64,000 bases of DNA from assembly GCF_021165935.1 (NCBI RefSeq), contig NZ_CP088953.1, forward strand, positions 2,713,501 through 2,777,500. Reading direction: 5' to 3'. Origin of the DNA: Microbulbifer elongatus. Lineage in GTDB: Bacteria; Pseudomonadota; Gammaproteobacteria; Pseudomonadales; Cellvibrionaceae. Below, piece after piece: positions 34,772 through 44,599 of the stretch; the first letter of the stretch is position 1; each line of letters opens with the position of its first letter. The notes beneath the pieces were generated by a model. That model was not told the DNA's origin. It ran no database searches and saw nothing but the letters and a program-made list of their open reading frames with translations. The position numbers and the translations under genes were made by a program.

Positions 34772-36976
34772 ATGCCGTTATTTGATCACCCGGAACTCAA
34801 AGTTCAGAAAGATCGCCGCGTATGCCGGAATACGGATACCCGGATCGCCAAGTACAGCCGCCGTGGGATGCTGTTCACCATGGTGGCGTTCGCCATTGCC
34901 GTTGCCATTGGTGAGCTGAGAACGATTGCACCGAAGCTTGTTTTGTCACTGGCGATTGTGTTGGTGCTGGTGACCCTGTTTCGCGCCTATTACGTGTTCC
35001 GCTTTGACCATATATATGCCACCGGGCCCAAGCGCTGGCGTCACCGCTATTTCCTCGCTTCCACGCTCGGCGCTATCTGGTGGGGCGTAATCCTGCTGAG
35101 CCATGTGTTTCTGCTGGGCTTTTCGCCCGCCACCCAGTTCCTGTGGCTATACACCGTCGTGTTCTGTGCCAGCGTGGCCTCGGTATTTTCTCCTTACCAC
35201 CGTTTTCTCACCTGGTTTCTCGCAGGGTCGCTGGTACCGGCCGCTCTTCAAGGCTTCATGACGGCGGATATACTGGGTGCCATCTACGGCGCGCTGACGC
35301 TGGCATTTGTCTGGTTGATGGCCCATCAGGCCCGTCGCGAGTCGGAAAACTACTGGGATCGGGTAGCGGCGATGCAGGCACTGCAGCAGAAGGCCAGTAA
35401 CCTCGCCGCCGCGCGTAAGCACTCCGACGCCGCGGTGGAGGTCACCAATGAGTTTCTGGCCAATGTCGGTCAGGAGTTTCGCAGTCAGCTGTCGGATTCT
35501 CTCGGCGCTCTGGCGCTGCTGGAGGGCGACCGGCTCTCCGAGCGCCAGCGGGAATGGGTGCGGCTGGCGAAAAATGCCTGTAATCAACAGCTCAAGCTGG
35601 TGGATAACGTGGGCATGTTCACGCGAGTGGCGCGTAAGGACATTCACTTGCGGCGCTCCCCATTCAATCTGGTGCGCACGATTGAGAAAGCCTTCAAGTT
35701 CGCCGCTCGGGCTGCTCAACGGCAACGTCTGGAATTCAACTTCCAGATCAGCGACGAGCTGCCGGTGATGGTAACCGGGGACAACCGAAAAACCGCCCAG
35801 CTGATCCGCAACTTGGTGGACTCTGCCACTGTGATTGCAGAAAGCGGCGAGCTCTGGGGCGAAGTCCTGTTTGAGCAGGTAGGGGCCGACGAGGGGCAGT
35901 TGACACTCAAACTGGTGGACAATGGCCGTGGTGAAATTCTTCCGGACGAGTCTGAGCTGTTTGGTGCATTCTCACGGATGGATACCACACAGGTGACCAC
36001 GGGGCTTGGTCTGAATATTGCCAAAGGGCTGGCCGAAGCCATGGGCGGGTATCTGCAGCTGTACTCCTCGGATGAGGGCAACCGCTATCAGGCCGTCATC
36101 AAATTCGAAATCGAACCGAACCAGCGGATTTACCTGCAACCAGACCGGCGCCTGCAGGATACCGATATCCTGCTGTTGCATCAGCGTGGCCTCTTTGTCG
36201 GTGGTATCGTACAGCAGCTGAAATCCTTCGGCATGGAAGTGTCCTGCGAGGTGTGGGAGGACGGCAGCACCGCACCGATGGATGCGCTGTTGCAGTTTAT
36301 GGAGCGCGGTCAGCTGGTTGTCCTGGCGCCGGCGGCGGGAGATGCGCAGCTCTTGAGTGGCGTGACTCAGGTGATTACCTCCAACAAGGTGGAGAATGCA
36401 AGATTCCCGCTGTTGTGCCTGGGCGGTTACGGGCACAAGCTGGAATTTTCTCCGCTGGCCGCCGCCGATCCAGAAGCACAGTATCTGGCCCGGCCGGTTA
36501 CCCGCAAGGAGTTTCACGACGCACTGGTATTGCGGTTGTTCGGCGGCCAGAAAAAAGCCAGCCGCCGGGTGGTCAGCCAGCATTCGGCAGTCCCTCGGAA
36601 AAACAACCTGCTGCTGATTGAAGAGTCCCGTCAGCACCAGGGGGTGACCGAGGAAATGGTTCAGGCACTGGGGTATCAGGTCCAGGTGGTGCCCTCGGTT
36701 GAAGAAGCCCTGGCACTACTGCCGGATGGAAACTATGACCTGTTACTGGTGGACTGCCAGCAGAATACCGGACACAGTGCCGAGATCATCGAGCAGTTGC
36801 GGCTTTGGGAAGCCGAGTACTCGACGGATGACCGCCTGCCGATCGTGGCGCTGACCAGCACCACGGAAGAACAGTTTGAGGGGCGGTGTCTGGCAGCGGG
36901 AATGGATGATTTCCTTACCAAGCCATTGAGTAAAGACAGTCTGGCGGAGACATTGGAACGTTGGCTCGGCGAATAA
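34772..36976 (+). CDS. Degenerate hybrid sensor kinase/response regulator (likely pseudokinase)
   Basis: 734 residues: about five membrane helices (35-180), a coiled-coil linker, a HisKA-like dimer domain (228-290), a HATPase-like domain (335-448), a receiver-like domain without phospho-acceptor (465-590) and a C-terminal receiver (612-733). The H-box reads FLANVGQEFRSQL, so the phospho-accepting His is Gln (Q234). The N-box is NLVDSA, with Ser for the key Asn (351). The G1 Asp (D383) and G2 GLGL (411-414) remain. The last receiver keeps D661, T695 and K717, with Glu-Glu at 617-618 for the acidic pair. It therefore probably cannot autophosphorylate and may act as a scaffold or phosphatase. 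Layout recalls BarA/GacS, but without HPt. Confidence 0.85.
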   Translation: MPLFDHPELKVQKDRRVCRNTDTRIAKYSRRGMLFTMVAFAIAVAIGELRTIAPKLVLSLAIVLVLVTLFRAYYVFRFDHIYATGPKRWRHRYFLASTLGAIWWGVILLSHVFLLGFSPATQFLWLYTVVFCASVASVFSPYHRFLTWFLAGSLVPAALQGFMTADILGAIYGALTLAFVWLMAHQARRESENYWDRVAAMQALQQKASNLAAARKHSDAAVEVTNEFLANVGQEFRSQLSDSLGALALLEGDRLSERQREWVRLAKNACNQQLKLVDNVGMFTRVARKDIHLRRSPFNLVRTIEKAFKFAARAAQRQRLEFNFQISDELPVMVTGDNRKTAQLIRNLVDSATVIAESGELWGEVLFEQVGADEGQLTLKLVDNGRGEILPDESELFGAFSRMDTTQVTTGLGLNIAKGLAEAMGGYLQLYSSDEGNRYQAVIKFEIEPNQRIYLQPDRRLQDTDILLLHQRGLFVGGIVQQLKSFGMEVSCEVWEDGSTAPMDALLQFMERGQLVVLAPAAGDAQLLSGVTQVITSNKVENARFPLLCLGGYGHKLEFSPLAAADPEAQYLARPVTRKEFHDALVLRLFGGQKKASRRVVSQHSAVPRKNNLLLIEESRQHQGVTEEMVQALGYQVQVVPSVEEALALLPDGNYDLLLVDCQQNTGHSAEIIEQLRLWEAEYSTDDRLPIVALTSTTEEQFEGRCLAAGMDDFLTKPLSKDSLAETLERWLGE

Positions 36977-36995
36977 GCAGATCGCGAAGCCGTTA

Positions 36996-37028
36996 AAAAA
37001 ATGGCCTGTCTATGACAGGCCATTTTTG
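36996..37028. terminator. Bidirectional terminator between convergent genes
   Basis: A-rich arm, ATGGCCTGTC stem, TAT loop, GACAGGCCAT and T5. Symmetry allows use from both sides: the kinase gene on plus and the TonB receptor on minus. Confidence 0.9.
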
Positions 37029-37068
37029 TTTTGCGGAGCCGTAAAGTTCTGGCTCCGCAGGGGCTGGA

Positions 37069-40000
37069 TCAGAAGTTGTACTTCAGGCCCAGCTTCACAC
37101 GCCAGGTAGACTCCGCTGCCTCGAAACGGCTGTAGTTGCGCGAATCAAAGCCGCCGAATGGTTCGTCGTAAACGTACTGTCCTTCTTCATTGACTTCAAA
37201 ATCGAACAGTTTGTTCTGCGGGTACTCCAGATCGTACACCTTACCCCAATCGTCGTTGAGCAGATTGGCGAAATTGTCGATGGTGAGGTACACCAGACCG
37301 CGGTGCTCCGGCATAAATCCTGGGACTTCCTGGCTGATTGCCAGATCCATGGTGGTTACCCAGGGCATATTGTCGGAGTACTTGTCTACAAACCCACCGG
37401 CATAGCCATCGACACCGGCGGCACGGGCCATTTCCATGATTTCCGCGTAGCTCAGACCATTTTCAAAGTCCACGTTGGGGTCATCTGCACCGGACGGGAT
37501 ATAGGCCAGGTACACATCGGAGTCGTCGAAGCTGGCCTGATCGCCGAAGTGTGCATCGCGGTAGGAGTCCAAGGTCCAGGAGAACGGACGACCAGAGCGG
37601 CGCTCCATGAACAGGTTGAAGTTGGTGGCGTAGCCCTGGATGAACTCGGCGCGGTAGCCCAGATTCAGAACGAAGCGATGCTCGATTTCATAGTAGGCAG
37701 TGCCTTCCAGGGGCTGGTTGCGGTTTTCGGTTACTTCGTACTGGAAGTTGGATTCCGCCGTGGAGCTGGTACCCGGATTCACTTCGGTAATGTCCTGATT
37801 GGTGTAGGACAGGTTGAAGGAGAGGCCGTTGTCAAAGGCTTTGTCCAGGGCGGTGGACCAAATGATACTGCGGCCACCATTGTCGACGTTGGTCAGCTCC
37901 AGGTCGTAGTTGCCTTCGAACTCGGTGCCGTCATAGATGCTGTCCCAGATAATGCGGTCGCCGATACGCTTGCCGTTATCGACCCGCGACAGGTCGCGCC
38001 AGTACACCGCATTTTCACGATCGACGTACATGACTTCGGTGCTCCAGCTGAAGTCATCACCCACGCCCGGAATTGCAAACACATAGTCCGCAGCCAGCTG
38101 GTAGCGCCAGTCGGAAGGAAGCTCGAAGTCCGGATCGATGGTGTTGGTGCTGCCGGCACCGGGTTCCAGGGCGTCCAACGCCGCCTGAGGGACACCGGTG
38201 AAGTTGACGTCGGAAGGGTCAACATCGGTGCTGTAGTAAGAATCCTTGGTGGTGCCGTCGTTGGTGTAGGCATTGGATACCCACACCAGCGGCATGCCGC
38301 CGCTGAAGCGTCCGACGCCACCGCGCAGGGTCAGGTCATCCTGAAGCTCCCAGTTAAAGCCGATACGCGGCAGGAAGATGTCGCGTCCATCCAGGTTTTC
38401 AGTGTTGCTGAAACCATAGGTTTCCACAAAATTATCGTTCTGGTTGGGGGCGCTGTCGATACTCAGGGTCTCGTAGCGCAGACCGGCCACAAGCTCAAAT
38501 CCGGCGAATGGCTCTAAGGTGGCTTCACCATAGAGAGAGTAGGTGGTGCCGTTTACATCGTAGGCAATATCATCGATGTTATTGGTGTAGGCGTTGCTGT
38601 ACTCGAGGCTGGCGACTTCGCGGTTTTCAAACGCGTCGAGGTCGTCAAAGGTCCAGGTGCCCCGTGCATCGCGGCCGTAGAGGTTGTAGTTCAGGTGTCC
38701 TCCAGTTCCGCACCGAAGCGATACTGGACTTCACCGGCCAGGTAGGTGCCGTGTACGCCAAAGTTCCATACTTCGTTGGCCAGCACGTTAGCGTGGCGGT
38801 TTTCATCCGCACCGGCGACGATATACCCATCTTCGGTCTGGATATTGATTTCCCCCCAGCTGGAGCTGGTCAGGGAGGCCTGCTCATAGTCCTTGTAGGA
38901 CAGGTTCACCTCAGTGCTGAATACATCGCTCCAGTCCGAGAACAGGTGCGCGGTGTAGTAGGTGGTGTCCTGGGCCATGGTCCACAGGTTGGAGCCTAGA
39001 TTCAGGGTGGCGCTGCCGTCGGTGTAGTTGCGCGCGGAGCGGGTTTCCTGGGTGCTGTAGGTGAAGTCGGCGCGCTGGTTATCGGCGATATTCCAGTCCA
39101 GTTTTACCAGAACCTTTTCATCGCTATCGGGATCAGGGGCAGATCCTGCAGTGTCATTCAGGCCGTATACATCCTGAAGAATCGCCAGGGCGCGGTCGCG
39201 CTCCGCTGGGGTGACATCGTGATTGGCGAGGGTGTTCAGGTCGTAATCAAACGCGACTTCTTCTTCCCACTTCTCATAGGAAGAGAAGAAAAACAGTTTG
39301 TCCTGTACCAGCGCGCCGCTGAAGGTCGCACCGTAAGTCTCTTCTTCGTTCTCGATATCGATCTCAGTAACCGAGCCATCGGTGGGCAGTCGATCGTCTT
39401 TGGCTGTGCCAGTCCACGGCGTATTTTCGACATAGATGCTGCCGTGATATTCGTTGGTACCGGATTTGGTCACGGCGTTAATGTTACCGCCGCCAAACTT
39501 GCCGATACGGGCATCGAATGGTGCGAAATCCACGGAGATCTGCTCAACCGCATCCAGGGAGATCGGTGGGCGGTTGGTGGGGTAACCGTTGGACTGCAGG
39601 CCGAACGTATCGTTGATACCCACGCTGTCGATGGTGAACGCGTTGTATTTCGGGTTGGAGCCCGCGATGCTGAGCTCGGTGCCATCGGGGCTGACCACCG
39701 CCAGTGGGTTGGCCCGGATGACTTCCTTGAGATCGCGATTGAAGGTTGCAGCGGAGGAAATCTGGTCTTCACCGAAAACACTGCTGGAACCGCGGTTCTT
39801 TGACAGCAGCGCCTCTGCTGTCACTACAACCTCTTCAAGTTCATTCACTTCCACGTCATCGCTATCGAGGTCGATGGGGAGGACTAAGGGATTGCCCAGG
39901 GAAAGATAAATGCCGTTAACCGTCTCATCACCAAAATCGGACTCAACGCGCACGGTATAAGGACCACCTACACGCAGGCCGGATGCATTGAAGCGGCCAG

Positions 40001-40217
40001 CATTGCCACTTTCAATAATGCTCTGGGTATTGGAGGGCTGGTGAATGATGGTGAGCTTGGCATTTTCGACGGGTTTCCCCCCATCGCTGGTAACCACGCC
40101 ACGAATGGCCGAAGTCGTCTGTTGCGCGCTGGCGGTCGGTGCGATTCCCAGCGCGGAGATTACCGCAGCGGATAGTAGCGCAACAGGGAACACGTTGCTT
40201 TTTACGGGACTGTTCAT
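37069..40217 (-). pseudogene. Frameshifted TonB-dependent receptor with carboxypeptidase-like N-domain
   Basis: Two frames together make one ~1049-residue receptor. The 5' part (40217-38691, 508 residues) has a signal peptide (ALGIAPTASAQQ), a CarboxypepD-regulatory-like domain (IRGVVTSDGGKPVENAKLTI) and a plug (FAPFDARIGKFGGGNINAVT). It stops at TGA 38693-38691 within the barrel. The barrel continues without a break in the -1 frame from there (residues NYNLYGRDARGTW) to 37069, ending in Phe (LGLKYNF). One missing C near 38694 explains the break. It may be a real mutation or a sequencing error. Oar-like receptors of this type import peptides or oligosaccharides. Confidence 0.85.
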
Positions 40218-40716
40218 GGAACTCTCCTAATGTGTACTTCTAAAACCCGTACGGGCGTACCGTATCCTCGGTATCTTCCCGTTGGCCTGAATATGTATCT
40301 CGTTGATATTGGTCTCGGCCTGCAGTGCAGCCGGCCGAACTTTCGGCGGGCCCATTGTTGGTGAGAAGTCTTTCAATGGAGTGAAGGAAATATTTCCGGT
40401 TTATCGCAAAAGGGTGACAGATACTTTTTATCTATCAGCGCCATTGACGGAGCAAATTGCCCAGCTGTGATAATCCAGAGATTGCCGGTTTTTCTATGTG
40501 GAGGAGGGGCTGTCTGCGCAGCTCGGGGGCGGTGGTGCAAACCTTGTTTAAAACGCCTGTGGATGCCTCATGGCAAGGACGAGGGTTTTGAAGAGGCGCC
40601 CATGCGCTTCGCTACGCGATGCGCATTGAAATGGGTTTGCGGTTTTACCCGAATGGTCGGTACTTATTTTGAAGTCTGGTGCCGCGTGTGCGACACCAGC
40701 TTTGCAGAGGTTGCAC
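40218..40716. other. Intergenic region upstream of the TonB receptor and downstream of arsH
   Basis: About 500 bases without a supportable gene. It holds a perfect 10-bp palindrome CCCGTACGGG (40246-40255), about 30 bases before the receptor start and possibly an operator, and a hairpin CTGGTG/CACCAG (40677-40700) just past the arsH stop that lacks a T tract. Short frames on both strands look non-coding. Confidence 0.45.
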
Positions 40717-41436
40717 TTACATGGAGCGTTGATCAATCCGCTTTCGAAACTCTTCACTGGTTTCCTTTCGTTCGGAGTAGCGATCGGTAAAGTAGTCCCG
40801 TTTGTCTTTGAGCAAGTAGGTAAACTTCATCAGCTCTTCCATCACGTCCACAATGCGGTCGTAATAGGAGGAAGGCTTCATGCGGTCATTGTCATCAAAC
40901 TCCAGCCAGGCCTTGGCCACAGAAGACTGGTTGGGGATGGTGACCATGCGCATCCAGCGACCGAGAATACGCATCTGGTTGACGGCATTAAACGATTGAG
41001 AGCCACCACATACCTGCATCACGGCGAGAGTTTTTCCCTGAGTGGGCCGCACACCTTGCATCGCCTGTGGAATCCAGTCGATCTGGGCTTTCATGATACC
41101 GGTCATGGCACCATGACGTTCCGGTGAGGACCACACCATGCCATCGCACCAGGTGGCGAGATCGCGTAGTTCCCGGACTTTGGGGTGCTCGGCATCGGCG
41201 TCATCCGGCAGTGGCAAACCGGATGGGTTGAAAATGCGGGTTTCCGCACCCAGCCGGTTGAGGATACGCGCTGCCTCTTCCGCTGCGAGACGCGAAAATG
41301 ACCGTGCTCTGAGGGAGCCATATAGCAGCAGAATTTTGGGTGCTGTTTCGGCAATCGGCGCAGTGAGTTGGCTTTTGTCGGTCTCCCGGAAGCAGTCCGC
41401 TACCAGGTTCGGTATATCGCTAATCTGTTCGCTCAC
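40717..41436 (-). CDS. arsH: Arsenical resistance flavoprotein ArsH
   Basis: NADPH-dependent FMN reductase reported to oxidise trivalent organoarsenicals or act as a quinone reductase. 239 residues. The flavodoxin-like phosphate loop is [13 protein letters not shown], followed by [20 protein letters not shown] and [18 protein letters not shown], which are ArsH hallmarks. Its ATG overlaps the acr3 stop by four bases. Last gene of arsR-arsC-acr3-arsH. Confidence 0.95.
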   Translation of the reverse strand: MSEQISDIPNLVADCFRETDKSQLTAPIAETAPKILLLYGSLRARSFSRLAAEEAARILNRLGAETRIFNPSGLPLPDDADAEHPKVRELRDLATWCDGMVWSSPERHGAMTGIMKAQIDWIPQAMQGVRPTQGKTLAVMQVCGGSQSFNAVNQMRILGRWMRMVTIPNQSSVAKAWLEFDDNDRMKPSSYYDRIVDVMEELMKFTYLLKDKRDYFTDRYSERKETSEEFRKRIDQRSM

Positions 41437-42494
41437 ACATTTTCTCCCACTTTGGTCTCTGTGGTTTGATCGGTGTTCCCGTCAAACCAGTGGCGGGTGC
41501 GGTTGGCAATTGCAACCAGAGACAGCATGACCGGTACTTCCACCAGAACACCAACCACGGTCGCCAGCGCGGCCCCGGAATGCAGTCCAAACAGTGAGAT
41601 GGCCACCGCAACCGCCAGCTCAAAAAAGTTCGAAGTGCCGATCATACATGCCGGTGCAGCGATGTTATGCGGCAGTTTCATTTTGTGTGCGGCAACATAA
41701 CTGAATGCAAATATGCCGTAGGTCTGGATCAACAGCGGAATTGCAATCAGCAGAATCGCCAGCGGATTGGCGAGGATAGTCTCAGCCTGGAACCCAAACA
41801 GAAGAACCACCGTCGCCAGCAGGCCACCCACGGAAATTGGCTTTACCCGTTGCAGAAAGTTTTCCAGGCGGCTGTGGTCATTGGCTTTATCGAGGGCGCG
41901 ACGCGTGAGGATACCGGCGATCAGAGGTAGCAATACGTACAGCACTACAGAAAGGATAAGGGTATCCCAGGGCACCGTGATATCGCTGACCCCAAGTAAC
42001 AGGGCAGCAATGGGCGCAAACGCGAAGATCATGATCACATCGTTCACCGAGACCTGCACCAGGGTGTAGTTGGCGTCGCCGCGGGTGAGCTGGCTCCACA
42101 CAAATACCATCGCTGTACACGGGGCGACCCCCAGCAGGATCATACCGGCGATATATTCCGATGCAGTTTGCGGGTCCACAAGATCCGCAAACAGTACCCG
42201 AAAGAAAAGCCAGCCGAGCGCGGCCATGGTAAAGGGCTTGATCAACCAGTTGACCACCAGGGTAAGGGCCAGCCCCTTTGGTTTTTCACCGACATGCTTG
42301 ATGGAAGAAAAATCCACCTGCACCATCATCGGATAGATCATCACCCAGATGAACACTGCGACGGGCAGGTTGACGTGGGCGATTTCCATCCCGGCGATTT
42401 GCTGAAATACTTCCGGTGCCATGTTGCCGAGAACAAGACCGGCAAGAATACACAGTCCTACCCAAAGAGACAGATAGCGCTCAAAGATTCCCAT
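41433..42494 (-). CDS. Arsenite efflux permease Acr3
   Basis: Inner-membrane As(III) exporter of the Acr3 (BASS-like) family, 353 residues, ~10 helices. The conserved cysteine that binds arsenite sits in [17 protein letters not shown]; other motifs are [30 protein letters not shown] and [20 protein letters not shown] helix ends ([20 protein letters not shown]). It is not the ArsB type. It lies 26 bases after arsC in the transcript. Confidence 0.95.
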   Translation of the reverse strand: MGIFERYLSLWVGLCILAGLVLGNMAPEVFQQIAGMEIAHVNLPVAVFIWVMIYPMMVQVDFSSIKHVGEKPKGLALTLVVNWLIKPFTMAALGWLFFRVLFADLVDPQTASEYIAGMILLGVAPCTAMVFVWSQLTRGDANYTLVQVSVNDVIMIFAFAPIAALLLGVSDITVPWDTLILSVVLYVLLPLIAGILTRRALDKANDHSRLENFLQRVKPISVGGLLATVVLLFGFQAETILANPLAILLIAIPLLIQTYGIFAFSYVAAHKMKLPHNIAAPACMIGTSNFFELAVAVAISLFGLHSGAALATVVGVLVEVPVMLSLVAIANRTRHWFDGNTDQTTETKVGENV

Positions 42495-42520
42495 TTTTCT
42501 GCTCTCCTGTTTGTTGCCGA

Positions 42521-42994
42521 TTATTCGCCCTGAACCAAGGCCTGCGCGGCATCACGCAGGTCGGATCCGTGCTTCTTGTCCAGCTCCAGCTCGAGCATCT
42601 TTTCTACGCGCGCCTGAATGGCATCGATCGTCTGATGGAACGCCCGGGCCAGTTCTTCTTCGCTGCCTTCCAGTTTCGACGGATCCTCCAGGCCCCAATG
42701 CACTTTGGTCGACTCACCCAGCCAGATTGGGCAGGCCTCCCCAGCGGCACTGTCGCATACGGTGACCACCAGATCTGGCGTCCAGCTTTCAAAGTCGTCC
42801 CAAGACTGACTCTTCAGGCCTTCGGTGGAAATACCCCGTTCCGCGAGATACTTGAGTGACAGTGGGTGTACTTCGCCACTTGGCTGGCTACCGGCGCTGC
42901 GCGCATCGATACGTCCCTGGCTGAGGTAATTGGTCACCGCTTCGCTCAGAATGCTGCGGCAGCGATTATGGGTGCAGATATACAGAATTTTCAT
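42521..42994 (-). CDS. arsC: Arsenate reductase, low-molecular-weight phosphatase family
   Basis: Reduces arsenate to arsenite so that Acr3 can export it. 157 residues from the ATG at 42994, chosen for [14 protein letters not shown] and a GAGAG Shine-Dalgarno. The active loop is C7-x5-R13 (CTHNRCRS). The Asp-containing loop is [15 protein letters not shown] with [12 protein letters not shown], typical of this ArsC group. The C-terminal ~25 residues are extra and charged. Its partner reductant (thioredoxin or glutaredoxin) cannot be told. Confidence 0.93.
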   Translation of the reverse strand: MKILYICTHNRCRSILSEAVTNYLSQGRIDARSAGSQPSGEVHPLSLKYLAERGISTEGLKSQSWDDFESWTPDLVVTVCDSAAGEACPIWLGESTKVHWGLEDPSKLEGSEEELARAFHQTIDAIQARVEKMLELELDKKHGSDLRDAAQALVQGE

Positions 42995-43093
42995 CGGAAG
43001 CTCTCTCAATTAGGGCAGTCGGTATTTTGTTGGATCAATGGTTGATGGGCATCAGACGCGATGGTCAGAAACCGCTGGAATTTCGTTGCTCAG

Positions 43094-43438
43094 TCAACAG
43101 CAATTGGCGGCGCTGCTTGGGCGGTCCTGCATTTGACTGAGCGCCTGATGATTGGGCTGGATAAACCCGGGGATGGCCTGCAGAGTCTGTTGAAGAATGT
43201 CGGTAACCCACTGGGGCAGGCTCGGGGCAAGGCGGTAGTACACCCACTGGCCACGGCGTTCATCCTGCAACAGATCACAGTTCCGGAGCTGGGCCAGGTG
43301 CCGCGAGATTTTGGGCTGGCTCTGATCCAGGGCGCACATCAGCTCGCAGACGCAGAGCTCGCCCTCGCTGGCGATCAGAAGAAGGCTGCGCAGTCGGGTG
43401 TCATCAGCCAGACATTTGAAGACGGAAACCGGGTTCAT
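43094..43438 (-). CDS. arsR: Arsenic-responsive repressor ArsR
   Basis: 114-residue winged-helix repressor of the ArsR/SmtB family. The As(III) site is the C29-V-C31 motif in ELCVCELMCAL, just before the recognition helix (SQPKISRHLAQLRNCDLL). The C-terminus ends in Cys-Cys. I take the ATG at 43438, which is preceded by AGGAG; an in-frame codon at 43471 lacks one. It heads the operon and lies next to the nested palindrome at 43490-43525. Confidence 0.94.
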   Translation of the reverse strand: MNPVSVFKCLADDTRLRSLLLIASEGELCVCELMCALDQSQPKISRHLAQLRNCDLLQDERRGQWVYYRLAPSLPQWVTDILQQTLQAIPGFIQPNHQALSQMQDRPSSAANCC

Positions 43439-43489
43439 CGGTGGCTCCTGGCCCGGGTGGGCGAAGTACAATTCAAACTTGGGGTAAGG

Positions 43490-43525
43490 ATATTCGAAAA
43501 GTCATATATATGCAAAAACGAATAT
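43490..43525. promoter_or_regulatory. Nested-palindrome ArsR operator
   Basis: Outer arms ATATTCG (43490-43496) and CGAATAT (43519-43525) and inner palindrome CATATATATG (43503-43512) share exactly the same centre (43507.5). It begins 52 bases before arsR and overlaps the probable promoter. The adjacent stretch to 43645 shows no gene. Confidence 0.65.
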
Positions 43526-43645
43526 TTGTAGCTCAAGGGATGCTGCGGGATGGGGTGTTCCGAAGGGGAGCGGGAAAGGGGAACGAAAACGGAGGTGGGT
43601 AGGGTGCGCACCGGCATTCACCGGCGCGCATTGCTGCTGGAGGGG

Positions 43646-44461
43646 TCAGATATCGAATTCCGCCCACACGGGCGCGTGATCCGAGGGACGCTCCATACCG
43701 CGGATATCGTAGTCGATACCGGTATTCACGCAGCGCTCGGCCAGTACCTGGGATGCCAGGATCAGGTCGATGCGCAGTCCACGCCGCGGCTCACGGTCAA
43801 AACCACGGCTGCGGTAATCAAACCAGCTGAACAGGTCATCGGTGTCCGGGTACTGCGCGCGGAAGGTATCCACCAGCCCCCAGTTGTGAATTTTCTCCAG
43901 CCATTCTCGCTCCTCCGGCAAAAAGCTGCATTTGCCATCCCGTAGCCAGCGCTTGCGGTTGGGCTCGCCAATACCGATATCCAGGTCGGTGGGGGAGATG
44001 TTCATGTCGCCAATCACCAGAACCGGCGCTTTGCTGTCACAGCTGTTGTTCAGGTACGCGTCTAGGTCCGCGTAATACTTCTGCTTGGCCGGGAACTTCA
44101 CCGGGTGTTCGCGATTCTCACCCTGAGGAAAATATCCATTGATTACCGTGAGCGGTTGATCGGCTCCGATATCAAACTGGCCGGCCACCAGGCGGCGCTG
44201 GGCATCGTCGGCGTCGGTGGGGAAACCGTACTGCTTCTTGAGAAAGGGGTAGCGGGAGAGCAGGGCAACACCGTAGTGCGTCTTCTGACCGAAATAGATG
44301 ACCTCGTACCCCAGGTCGCGAATGACATCGACCGGGAAGTCTTCATCTGTCACCTTGGTTTCCTGTAGGCCGATGATATCTGGCGACTGGGTCTTTACCA
44401 GTGCCTCCATCTGGTGCAGGCGTGCGCGAATGCTGTTTACGTTAAAGGATACGACTTTCAT
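43646..44461 (-). CDS. xthA: Exodeoxyribonuclease III
   Basis: AP endonuclease and 3'-5' exonuclease of base excision repair. 271 residues from the ATG at 44461 (GGAAGGAAA before it). Family residues are seen in [34 protein letters not shown] (metal-binding Glu), [27 protein letters not shown] (Asp/Asn) and [14 protein letters not shown] (catalytic Asp-His). A second upstream start would add five residues. Lies after prc on the same strand, behind a terminator. Confidence 0.95.
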   Translation of the reverse strand: MKVVSFNVNSIRARLHQMEALVKTQSPDIIGLQETKVTDEDFPVDVIRDLGYEVIYFGQKTHYGVALLSRYPFLKKQYGFPTDADDAQRRLVAGQFDIGADQPLTVINGYFPQGENREHPVKFPAKQKYYADLDAYLNNSCDSKAPVLVIGDMNISPTDLDIGIGEPNRKRWLRDGKCSFLPEEREWLEKIHNWGLVDTFRAQYPDTDDLFSWFDYRSRGFDREPRRGLRIDLILASQVLAERCVNTGIDYDIRGMERPSDHAPVWAEFDI

Positions 44462-44492
44462 TTTCCTTCCCCCCAAAGTGTTTTATCAAATA

Positions 44493-44535
44493 GGTAAAAA
44501 GCCAAAGCCCGCGGCTCGACAAGAGCAGCGGGCTT
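44493..44535 (-). terminator. Rho-independent terminator of prc
   Basis: Minus-strand stem AAGCCCGC (44535-44528) with GCGGGCTT (44512-44505) followed by TGGCTTTTT. A second GC-rich hairpin, GCCCGGG/CCCGGGC, lies just before it at about 44552-44576. Confidence 0.8.
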
Positions 44536-44599
44536 GGCAGAAATTTTGTTGGCCCGGGGTGACACCACTCCCGGGCTGTTGGCTTCTGGCGAACGCCGG

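Noticed and set aside
40467..40790. A 107-residue plus-strand frame rich in Cys and Trp
   Set aside because: Overlaps the end of arsH, has odd composition and no ribosome site.
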